Source of the DNA: CAZDDI01 sp964504195
Lineage (GTDB): Bacteria > Chloroflexota > Anaerolineae > B4-G1 > SLSP01
NCBI GenBank assembly: GCA_964504195.1
Contig: CAZDDI010000062.1
Location: 1 to 25,636 of the forward strand
Length of the DNA: 25,636 bases
Reading direction: 5' to 3'
The position numbers were made by a program, and so were the translations under genes. This document shows, piece after piece, positions 1 through 7,406 of the stretch (its first letter is position 1; every line of letters starts with the position of its first letter). The notes beneath the pieces were generated by a model. It ran no database searches. It was not told the origin of the DNA and saw only the letters and a program-made list of their open reading frames with translations.

Positions 1-138
1 GTAAGGGGGATTTTACCATGTGCCGTGTTTTTAATCTAGATGTACGGTAGAAAAATGAAAATTAAGAAAATAAACTGGAAATAAAAGCGTTTTCAATAAT
101 CGTTCTTTCAAATGTAAGAAATTTGCCCCACCCCCTTG

Positions 139-175
139 CCCCCTCCCCACGCCGCTGCGCGGTGCGGGGAGGGGG
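139..175. repeat. GC-rich imperfect hairpin (C-run/G-run), first of three
   Basis: The arms are ccccctcccc and its complement ggggaggggg, enclosing a GC-rich, partly self-complementary centre. It is the leftmost of three hairpins spaced only about a dozen bases apart. C/T-rich runs of the same style recur at 8217-8262 inside a glycosyltransferase gene, so this is probably a dispersed repeat family and not a one-off structure. Confidence 0.6.
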
Positions 176-186
176 AGAAAATAAGG

Positions 187-225
187 GAGTTTTTGTGCGG
201 CGGCTTCGCCGCCGCACAAAAACTC
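187..225. repeat. Perfect 18-bp palindromic hairpin with a 3-nt loop
   Basis: The left arm gagtttttgtgcggcggc is followed by loop ttc and then by its exact reverse complement. The 5' arm starts with a T-run and the 3' arm ends with an A-run, the reverse of a rho-independent terminator, so it is unlikely to terminate transcription in either direction. An extragenic palindrome or small mobile repeat fits better. Confidence 0.8.
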
Positions 226-238
226 ATCAAAAAATATC

Positions 239-272
239 CCCCCCTTTCCCCCGCTTGCGGGGGAAAGGGGGG
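239..272. repeat. Perfect 16-bp hairpin of C-run and G-run arms
   Basis: The left arm (six C, three T, five C, then gc) pairs exactly with the right arm across a two-base tt loop, which in RNA would be a four-base loop. More G-runs follow to about 286. It is the third hairpin of the cluster and shares the C/T-run style of the first. Confidence 0.75.
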
Positions 273-367
273 AGGGGGGATAGGGGGAATCAAATTACTT
301 GTATAAAGACAGATTTCGCGCAAAGCCTTATTTTCGGAGTAATTCCTTAAAATTCATTACTAAGGCC

Positions 368-448
368 GTTCCAAGAAAATAAACTACCCAGGTTTTGACG
401 CTGGCGCGGGAACTTTCTTTTGATGTGGCGTGCTTTAAATCTTGGAAC
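368..448. repeat. Spaced inverted repeat gttccaaga/tcttggaac
   Basis: A 9-bp perfect inverted repeat (368-376 and 440-448) extends outward imperfectly and encloses about 63 bases with no gene. It lies just past the 3' end of the toxin gene. The loop is too long for a terminator and there is no T-run. It could be the remnant ends of a tiny non-autonomous element, but this is weak. Confidence 0.3.
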
Positions 449-469
449 TACCTAAGCGTAGCTAAGCCG

Positions 470-826
470 TTATGGTAAACCGATGCTGCTCAGCACGCTC
501 TCAACTTCATCCAGAAACTCAGATAAATTTACAGCGCGACATCCATCCGCGCTGTGATCGTGGTGCTGTGGAGCAGCAGCCGTATGACGATGCCAAACGT
601 GTCCGAGCTGATCCCGCGCATATAACCGTTGTCCATTGTGGATCAACACCAGATTGGTCGTATCATAGCTATCGTTGCGATAAACCTGAACGAACAGCTC
701 AGGTAAAATGTACAAACGCGCCTTGAGCAAGGTTGCGCTTTAATCAAGTATGTCCAAGCGACTGATGTAGGCGCGGCTTTTGGCTTCCTGGCGCAAAGAG
801 CGCGCCAACTCGGCGACTTTCATCAT
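470..826 (-). pseudogene. TumE-like (DUF6516-type) toxin gene with an in-frame nonsense codon
   Basis: The reading frame from ATG at 826 (overlapping the upstream antitoxin stop as TGATG) encodes MMKVAELARSLRQEAK and onward for 28 residues. It then meets TAA at 740-742 and continues in the same frame for 89 more codons to the TAA at 470-472. Later motifs include LFVQVYRND, HRHTAAAP and FLDEVESVLSSIGLP. From memory, the N-terminal piece and the later part both match one continuous family of small toxins of the TumE/DUF6516 type, about 115-120 residues long. If so, residue 29 has become a stop codon. Translation could restart at TTG 728-730 and give an 86-residue product, but no good ribosome binding site precedes it. 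The toxin is therefore either dead or truncated. The family assignment is moderate; the in-frame stop is directly visible. Confidence 0.6.
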
Positions 827-1131
827 CAACGGCTCAATCCTCTCAGCCGCTCGATTTCCTGCTGCATATCGGCTATGCCAGTCACAGCCATTTCCCAATC
901 ATAGTAATCCTGCTCCATCTCAAAGTCTGGCTCGGAGTTGAGGATTATTTCCCGGAACGCATCGAAATTTTGCTCATATTTGGCTGCTAACTGGCGAGCC
1001 ATGACCTGATACTTGAGCAGGTTCTTTTGCGCTCGTTCTAGCAATAGCTCTGCCAGCACTTGATCCAGGCTTTGATTAGGGAATAAGTGACGCGCGCTGG
1101 TTTCCAAAATTGTAGTCGTGCTTATACCCAT
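826..1131 (-). CDS. Putative antitoxin partner of the TumE-like toxin
   Basis: The gene encodes 101 residues and is mostly helical and acidic at its C-terminus (NSEPDFEMEQDYYDWEMAV). Its N-terminus, LDQVLAELLLERAQKNLLKY, looks like a small helical dimerisation segment. I recognise no enzyme motif. ATG 1131 is preceded by GGAGGT (1137-1142) with a 5-nt gap, so the start is well supported. Its TGA overlaps the ATG of the downstream toxin frame (TGATG), an arrangement typical of type II toxin-antitoxin operons with translational coupling. The antitoxin role is inferred from size, order and overlap. It is intact, unlike the toxin, so it may persist as an orphan antitoxin. A promoter (1193-1221) and a candidate operator (1153-1179) lie directly upstream. 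Confidence 0.7.
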   Translation of the reverse strand: MGISTTTILETSARHLFPNQSLDQVLAELLLERAQKNLLKYQVMARQLAAKYEQNFDAFREIILNSEPDFEMEQDYYDWEMAVTGIADMQQEIERLRGLSR

Positions 1132-1152
1132 CTGGTACCTCCATAAGCGCCA

Positions 1153-1179
1153 TCCCGATTTTATCCGTATAATTCGGGA
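1153..1179 (-). promoter_or_regulatory. Candidate operator: inverted repeat upstream of the antitoxin
   Basis: tcccga and tcggga flank an AT-rich centre; pairing continues inward for eight of the first nine base pairs. It sits between the -10 box (1193-1198) and the ribosome binding site (1137-1142), where an autorepressing toxin-antitoxin complex would normally bind. The regulatory role is inferred from position only. Confidence 0.45.
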
Positions 1180-1192
1180 CCTACCTGATCAA

Positions 1193-1221
1193 ATTATAGC
1201 CTGACTTACAGGTTTTGTAAA
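1193..1221 (-). promoter_or_regulatory. Near-consensus sigma-70-type promoter of the toxin-antitoxin module
   Basis: On the minus strand TTTACA (1216-1221) and TATAAT (1193-1198) are separated by exactly 17 bases. The start point would fall near 1186, about 55 bases before the antitoxin ATG. The -35 box begins 17 bases past the aminotransferase stop codon, so the module has its own promoter and need not depend on read-through. Confidence 0.7.
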
Positions 1222-1237
1222 CTTCCCGTGAAATTCC

Positions 1238-2404
1238 TTACAACCGCGCCACAAACCGCGCCAGACGCTCCAGCCCCTTCTCGATCGTCGCCATATCGGT
1301 AGCATACGAGAAGCGGATGTTGGCATCCGCCCCAAACGCCGACCCCGGTACGATGGCGACGTGTTCCTCTTCCAGCAACCGCTGGCTGAACGTGAGCGAA
1401 TCCAGCCCGGTGGCGGTGATATTGGGGAAGGCGTAGAACGCGCCTTGCGGCTTGGGGCACACCAGCCCCGGAATTGCGGCCAGCCCCTCGGCCATGCGGT
1501 TGCGCCGCCGCTCGAACTCCTGCCGCATCGCCTCGAGCGCATCCTGCGGCCCTTCGAGCGCAGCGATAGCCCCGTATTGCGCGAACGTGGTCGCGCCGGA
1601 GGTGGTGTGCGATTGGATGTCAATCGCGGCCTTCACCACATGCGCCGGCCCGGCGGCATAACCTAGCCGCCACCCTGTCGCCGCATACGCCTTGCTGAAC
1701 CCGTTACAGGTCAGTGTGAGCTCGAAAATATCCGCGCCGAAGCTGCCGATGCTCACATGCTCCTCGTCATCGTAGATGAGCTTCTCGTATATTTCATCGG
1801 CCAGCACGGCGACACCGCGCGCGACCAGCACCTCCGCCAACGCCTGCAATTCCGCTCGCGTATACATCGCGCCGGTGGGGTTGCTGGGCGAGTTGAGGAT
1901 CAACACCCGCGTCTTGCCGTTGATGGCGGCATTCAGCTGCTCCGGCGTGATTTTGAACCCGGTGCGCTCATCGGTGGGCAGCATGACCGGCACAGCCCGG
2001 CAGAGCTGCACGATCTCCGGGTAACTCACCCAGTAGGGCGTGGGGATCAAGGCCTCATCGCCAGGGCTGAGCGTGGCTAACAGCATGTTGAGGATGGCCT
2101 GCTTGCCGCCGGTGCTCACCATCACCTGCTCCGCCGTATATGAAAGGCCGTTTTCGCGGGTGAGCTTCTCCGCGATGAGCGCGCGCAGGCGCGGCACGCC
2201 GCCCGCCGGGGCGTACTTCGTCTTGCCCTCATCGAGCGCGCGCTTGGCGGCCTCGCGGATGTGGGCGGGCGTGTTGAAGTCCGGCTCGCCCACCGTGAAG
2301 TCGCACACATCCACCCCCTCCGCCTTGAGCGCCTTCGCCCGGCTCGAAAGCGCCAACGTCACCGAAGCCTGCAATGTTTTCGTGCGGTCTGCTAATTCGA
2401 TCAT
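1238..2404 (-). CDS. aspC: Pyridoxal-phosphate aminotransferase, class I (aspartate aminotransferase type)
   Basis: This cytosolic enzyme of 388 residues belongs to PLP fold type I. It most likely transfers the amino group between aspartate and 2-oxoglutarate. Visible landmarks are the N-terminal GEPDFNTP segment (39-46), SNPTG (174-178) with the PLP-contacting Asn175, DEIY (203-206) with the pyridine-binding Asp203 and Tyr206, the PLP lysine Lys238 in GFSK, and Arg364 in RFSYA for the substrate carboxylate. The length is normal for subgroup I-gamma enzymes. I chose ATG 2402-2404 because GGAG (2411-2414) lies six bases upstream; an in-frame TTG at 2408-2410 would sit against that site. Related enzymes act on other substrates, so the exact amino acid is not proven. 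The gene stands alone between a toxin-antitoxin module and a divergent operon. Confidence 0.93.
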   Translation of the reverse strand: MIELADRTKTLQASVTLALSSRAKALKAEGVDVCDFTVGEPDFNTPAHIREAAKRALDEGKTKYAPAGGVPRLRALIAEKLTRENGLSYTAEQVMVSTGGKQAILNMLLATLSPGDEALIPTPYWVSYPEIVQLCRAVPVMLPTDERTGFKITPEQLNAAINGKTRVLILNSPSNPTGAMYTRAELQALAEVLVARGVAVLADEIYEKLIYDDEEHVSIGSFGADIFELTLTCNGFSKAYAATGWRLGYAAGPAHVVKAAIDIQSHTTSGATTFAQYGAIAALEGPQDALEAMRQEFERRRNRMAEGLAAIPGLVCPKPQGAFYAFPNITATGLDSLTFSQRLLEEEHVAIVPGSAFGADANIRFSYATDMATIEKGLERLARFVARL

Positions 2405-2425
2405 GGTCAACTCCTTTGAAGCTCG

Positions 2426-2494
2426 TAATGCGTACTGCGTACTGCGTAAAGAGATGCTTCGTGCAAACTGTTACGCAGTACGTATTACGCAGTA
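2426..2494. repeat. Long palindromic repeat built from tactgcgta units
   Basis: A 12-bp perfect inverted repeat (cgtactgcgtaa at 2438-2449 and its complement at 2471-2482) extends outward to about 24 bp with a few mismatches, around a 21-base loop. Each arm holds two to three copies of a tactgcgta-like unit. It lies directly upstream of the aminotransferase ribosome binding site, so it would be in the leader or promoter of that gene. Confidence 0.75.
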
Positions 2495-2505
2495 GGACTG
2501 TTCCC

Positions 2506-2533
2506 TTGCGTAAACGGCTACTTCATCTATACT
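2506..2533 (+). promoter_or_regulatory. Possible promoter of the moxR operon
   Basis: TTGCGT (2506-2511) and TATACT (2528-2533) are separated by 16 bases on the plus strand. The -10 box is good and the -35 box weak. Transcription from here would give a leader of roughly 240 bases containing two repeat hairpins before the moxR start. The assignment is tentative; a closer promoter may exist. Confidence 0.3.
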
Positions 2534-2627
2534 ATCCTCTATCCGGTACAAAGCGCAACTGCAAGTCATCCCGTTTCCTATGAACCTTTTAGCACCTTAG
2601 CCGGTGTAATAGTGGGAGTTCTCATTC

Positions 2628-2660
2628 AGACCTGACAGGTTTCCCAAACCTGCCAGGTCT
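2628..2660. repeat. 15-bp hairpin repeat (agacctgacaggttt type)
   Basis: Arms of 15 bases with one mismatch flank a ccc loop. From memory, acctg-c-aggt hairpins of this kind occur as dispersed intergenic repeats in several environmental bacterial genomes. It lies in the gap upstream of the moxR operon. No T-run follows on either strand. Confidence 0.7.
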
Positions 2661-2688
2661 AAGAATCTATTCGAGAATCCACTAAGGT

Positions 2689-2739
2689 GGTGGTTGAGCC
2701 TGTCGAAACCACCACCGGGTCTCGACAGGCTCGACCACC
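2689..2739. repeat. 18-bp inverted repeat (ggtggttgagcctgtcga type)
   Basis: The left arm 2689-2706 and right arm 2722-2739 pair with one mismatch around a 15-base loop that itself contains accaccac. From memory, the 'gtttcgacaggctcaaccacc' style is another dispersed repeat family. It ends about 30 bases before the moxR ribosome binding site, and it is probably only by chance that the moxR frame stays open through it. Confidence 0.75.
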
Positions 2740-2780
2740 GACAGAATTTTCGGATAGATACTAAGCCAACGGAGGATGGT

Positions 2781-3736
<956 letters not shown>

Positions 3737-3737
<1 letters not shown>

Positions 3738-5023
3738 TGCCCAAAATCACGCTCCGTAATCGCCTCTTGCCGGTGCTGGTGGGGCTATTGCTGCTCCAGC
3801 AATTGCTGGCCCCTTACCGGGGGTGGCTGATGCTGCTGATCGGGCTGGGCGGCGTGTGGGCGCTCTCCTATTTTTGGACCCGCGCGCTAGCTCGCGGGCT
3901 GCACCTCACTCGCGAGCTGCGCTTTGGCTGGGCGCAGGTGGGGGATCAGCTGGTGGAACGCTTCACCCTGACTAACGACAGCTCCATGAGCGCGCTGTGG
4001 ATCGAATTACACGACGCTTCAACCTTGCCCGGTTACAACGCCGGGCGCGGTACGGGTATCTCACGCCACGGCTCTATCCGCTGGCATCGTGAGGCACATT
4101 GCACCCGCCGTGGCCTTTACATGCTCGGCCCGACCCGTATTGTTGTGGGCGATCCTTTCGGGGTATACACCGTCACGCACGAGTACCCCGCCGCCATGCC
4201 GCTGCTGGTGCTGCCCCCCATCGTGCCGCTGCCGGCCATCGAGGTCTCGCCTGGTGGGCGCGCGGGTGAGGGCCGCCCGCGCCCCAACGCGCTCGAGCGC
4301 AGCGTGAGCGCGGCAGCCGTGCGCGAGTATGTGCCCGGCGATAGCCGCCGTTGGATTCACTGGAAGACCACCGCGCGTCGGGGCACGCCCTACGTCCGCC
4401 TCTTCGACGCCACCCCCACCGGCGATTGGTGGATTGTGCTGGATGTGAACCGGCATGTCCAGGTTGGGTACGATGCAGCCGCCACCGACGAGCACGGCGT
4501 CATTCTGGCCGCCTCGCTCGCCGACCGAGGCCTACAGCTGGGCCACGCTGTCGGGCTGACTGCGCACGGCGGCCAGACCGTCTGGCTGCCGCCGGGCGCA
4601 GGGGTGGGGCAACGGCTGGAAGTGCTCCGCGCTCTGGCGCAGGTCACGCGCGGCACACACTCGCTGGAAGCGCTGTTGGGGCGGATGCGCCCGGCGCTGG
4701 GCCGTCAGATCAGCCTCATCATCATCACCCCCGATGTGGATACCGGCTGGGTGCGCGCCCTGCTGCCCCTCATTAAACGCGGCGCGGTCCCCACCGTGTT
4801 GCTGCTCGATCCGGTGGCCTTCGGCGGTCATCAGGAAGCGCATTCCCTCCAAACCATGCTCAGCGGGCTGGGCATAGCGTGGTATCCCATTACTCCGGAC
4901 ATATTGGATCGCCCAGCGCTCCGTTCCGCTACGGATCCCAATCAGCAATGGCACATTGGCGGCACGGGGAAGGTGATTCCCCTCCGCAAGGTTGCGGATA
5001 CGGATTGGAGGGTGTTGGGATGA
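3737..5023 (+). CDS. DUF58 membrane-anchored protein, MoxR partner
   Basis: This protein has 428 residues. Two hydrophobic segments near residues 9-25 and 29-47 form a membrane anchor. The DUF58 signature GDSRRWIHWK appears at 201-210, followed by TARRG and then a von Willebrand A-like first strand WWIVLDV (231-237). In the known MoxR-DUF58-transglutaminase gene clusters, DUF58 proteins are thought to be the client or partner of the ATPase at the membrane. Here the genes are in that order and overlap by one base upstream (TAATG) and four bases downstream (ATGA). The metal-binding MIDAS pattern is incomplete, as is common in DUF58, so adhesion through a metal site should not be assumed. The biological role is not established. 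Confidence 0.88.
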
Positions 5024-7368
5024 AGCGCTTATGGCTTCGGCTTGACCAGGGTGAACTTTTGCAAATCGCCCTGCTGCTGGGCGCGCTGCTCAGCGTGGCC
5101 TGGGGTATTATCCAGGCTGCTCCGCGCGGGCCGGATATGTCGCTCATCATGCCATTTATCCTGTTGGCTGCCTTGGGCGGTAGCGCCCTGGCGCATACCC
5201 GGATGCGCACGCGCACTGCGGTCTTGTGGCTGCTGCTGGGCGGCTTGATCCTGGTTGTGCTGCGCGTGGGCGCGCTATCCGGCACTGTGTGGCGCTTGAC
5301 GAGCCTCCTCTATCGCCTGGCGGCCACGCCCGGCGCGGCGGCGCTCAGTCTCTACCCAGAAGCGCCCGATCCGTTGCTCCTGGCCTGGACGACGCTGGCG
5401 GATAGGGTGGGGGTCTTCATCGCCCGGGTGTCGGAATGGCTCCTCACCTTGTTCATGCGGCGCACGTCCTTCTTCGATCCGGTCGCCGCCGCCGCTGTGT
5501 GGGCCTTAGGGCTGTGGATGGTGTCTGCGTGGGGCGGGTTCGTCATGGCCCGGTATCGGCGCCCGCTCACTGCCCTGTTGCCGGCCACGGCCTTGCTGGC
5601 CACGCTGTTCGCGTATACCGGGCGTCCGCCCTATGTGCTCTTGCCCGTACTGGGCCTCACGCTGTTGTTGCTGGCCCTGAGCAGCCATCGTGAGCGTGAA
5701 ACGCATTGGCGCGCCGTGGGGCTGGATTTCTCACACGATATTCGGGTGGATTTGGGGTTTTCGGCCTTACTCCTCACCGCCGGCCTGGTATTGCTGGCCG
5801 CGATTGTGCCTGCGCTCTCACTCCAAAACCTATCCGAATTTACCCGCCGTCTCACGCAAGGGCGAACGCAACGCAGTGAACAGGTCGCCGAATCGCTAGG
5901 CGTAGCCCAGCGCACGCCTGGGGCCGGTTCGGGAGGCGCTACTACTTTTGAGTTGCTGGGGCAGGCGACGCTACCCCAACAGCATCTCATCGGCAGTAGC
6001 CCGGAACTCTCGCAACAGGTGGCCCTGGTCATCCGCACCGGCGAACTCCCCCCACGGCCCGAATCCGAATTGCTCACCACCCCGCCCCGGCACTACTGGC
6101 GGAGCGTCATTTATAGCCGCTACACCGGCTGGGGCTGGTCGGCCATCGGGGCACAGATCAACAGCTACGAAGCCGGGCAGCCAGCGCCGTTGCCGCAGCA
6201 GCTCACCCAGAGGCGCGTGCGCCAGGAGGTGGAGGTCGTGGGCGATACCAGCGGGCGGCTCTTTGTGACCGGCCAACTGGTGGCGGTAGACCAGCCCTAC
6301 GCGCTGGCTTGGTTCCCGCCCGATGAGATTTTCGCCGGTACGCTGGCTGCGGAAAGCTACCGGGCAGACTCGCTCATTCCTGTAGCAACCGCGCAGCAGT
6401 TGCGTTCTGTGCCGGCCCAGTATCCTGATTGGGTCGTGGCGCAATACTTGCAATTGCCGGAAACCGTGCCGACGCGCGTGCGTAGATTGGCCCGCGAGCT
6501 GACCGCTACCGAGCCGACCCCTTACGACCGCGCCTTAGCCATCGAGCGCCACCTGCGTACCTACCCGTACACGCTCGATGTGCCGCCGCCCCAACGCGAG
6601 GTGGACATCGCTGATTATTTCCTGTTTGAATTGCAAAAGGGCTATTGCGACTACTACGCAACAGCGATGGTGGTGCTGGCCCGCGCGGCGGGCCTGCCGG
6701 CGCGGATGGTGGTGGGGTACGCTCCCGGGACTTACGATGCCCTCAATGCTCGCTATGTTGTCACTGAGGCCGACGCGCACGCCTGGGTGGAAATCTACTT
6801 CAATGCGTATGGCTGGATCGAGTTCGAGCCGACGACTGCTCAGGACACCTTCGAACGCGCTCTAACCGATCTTGCGCCGGAATGGCCGGATGCAGATGCT
6901 GTGTTGCCCGGTGATGAAGCTGTGTGGGTGCCCGGTTCCTGGGTGTGGCCGTGGCTCTATGGGCCGGCACTGCTGTTGTTGCTGCTCGTGGGGCTGGTTG
7001 TGGTTGTGGATGAGGTGTGGCTGCGACTGCTCGCTCCGGCGCTGGCGGTTTCGCAGTTACATCGGCGGGTGCGACGTCATGCTCTGCGGCTCGCCGTCAC
7101 GCTCACGCCCGGCGATACGCCCTTCGAGATTGCGGCGGCTTACGCGCAGCGCTGGGAAGCGCTTAGCGGGGGGGCGGGCTGGGTGCGGGGGGCGCTGGCC
7201 GCTACGCCGGAACTGCTGCACCGGCTGATGACGTGCTACGCGCAAGTTTGGTACATGCCCGATCCGCCGCTGCTTGCCGCGCGCGCCGAGGCGGTGGCGC
7301 TGTGGCGCGCGTTACGCTGGCGCTTGTGGTTTGCCTGGCTCTGGCAGCGTGTGCGAAGGAAGCGCTGA
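5020..7368 (+). CDS. Multi-pass membrane transglutaminase-like protein (TgpA type)
   Basis: This protein of 782 residues has about seven N-terminal membrane segments in the first ~275 residues, a large extracytoplasmic region, a transglutaminase-like core, a C-terminal membrane helix near 648-668 and a cytoplasmic tail of about 110 residues. The core shows Cys543 in KGYCDYYATAM and His587 in ADAHAWVEIYF; the third position is Glu603 in WIEFEPT where many relatives have Asp. The layout matches the third gene of MoxR-DUF58-transglutaminase operons, in which the protein may crosslink or hydrolyse envelope proteins or peptides. ATG 5020 is chosen from the ATGA overlap with the DUF58 stop and GGAGGG at 5007-5012; the longer open frame from 4879 lies wholly inside the upstream gene. 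Substrate unknown. Confidence 0.9.
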   Translation: MKRLWLRLDQGELLQIALLLGALLSVAWGIIQAAPRGPDMSLIMPFILLAALGGSALAHTRMRTRTAVLWLLLGGLILVVLRVGALSGTVWRLTSLLYRLAATPGAAALSLYPEAPDPLLLAWTTLADRVGVFIARVSEWLLTLFMRRTSFFDPVAAAAVWALGLWMVSAWGGFVMARYRRPLTALLPATALLATLFAYTGRPPYVLLPVLGLTLLLLALSSHRERETHWRAVGLDFSHDIRVDLGFSALLLTAGLVLLAAIVPALSLQNLSEFTRRLTQGRTQRSEQVAESLGVAQRTPGAGSGGATTFELLGQATLPQQHLIGSSPELSQQVALVIRTGELPPRPESELLTTPPRHYWRSVIYSRYTGWGWSAIGAQINSYEAGQPAPLPQQLTQRRVRQEVEVVGDTSGRLFVTGQLVAVDQPYALAWFPPDEIFAGTLAAESYRADSLIPVATAQQLRSVPAQYPDWVVAQYLQLPETVPTRVRRLARELTATEPTPYDRALAIERHLRTYPYTLDVPPPQREVDIADYFLFELQKGYCDYYATAMVVLARAAGLPARMVVGYAPGTYDALNARYVVTEADAHAWVEIYFNAYGWIEFEPTTAQDTFERALTDLAPEWPDADAVLPGDEAVWVPGSWVWPWLYGPALLLLLLVGLVVVVDEVWLRLLAPALAVSQLHRRVRRHALRLAVTLTPGDTPFEIAAAYAQRWEALSGGAGWVRGALAATPELLHRLMTCYAQVWYMPDPPLLAARAEAVALWRALRWRLWFAWLWQRVRRKR

Positions 7369-7406
7369 GTCCGGTTTTGGTTTGCGATTTGTAGAGGGCG
7401 GCGTGG

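Larger units (their letters stand above)
1..469. other. Intergenic region without a gene
   Basis: I see no credible coding sequence here. The short open frames run through low-complexity C- and G-runs, overlap on both strands and give proline-, glycine- and arginine-rich nonsense. The first 120 bases are AT-rich and show no clear ribosome binding site. Positions about 139-272 carry three hairpins in a row, listed separately. A weaker inverted repeat lies at 368-448, just downstream of the toxin gene that reads leftwards into this region. Confidence 0.7.

Noticed and set aside
187..225. Perfect hairpin as a rho-independent terminator
   Set aside because: The T-run is in the 5' arm and the A-run in the 3' arm, the opposite of a terminator, and no T-run follows on either strand.
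472..726. Plus-strand 84-residue open frame
   Set aside because: It lies opposite the toxin frame, has no ribosome binding site, and its protein sequence has no family-like pattern, whereas the minus frame does.
2694..2780. Extended N-terminus for MoxR
   Set aside because: The extra 29 codons run through a repeat hairpin; the ribosome binding site GGAGG at 2771-2775 points to ATG 2781.
4879..5019. Extended N-terminus for the transglutaminase-like protein
   Set aside because: Entirely inside the DUF58 gene; the ATGA overlap and GGAGGG favour ATG 5020.
7369..7406. Bidirectional terminator between the convergent transglutaminase and GT2 genes
   Set aside because: The 38-base gap shows no stem-loop with a T-run.
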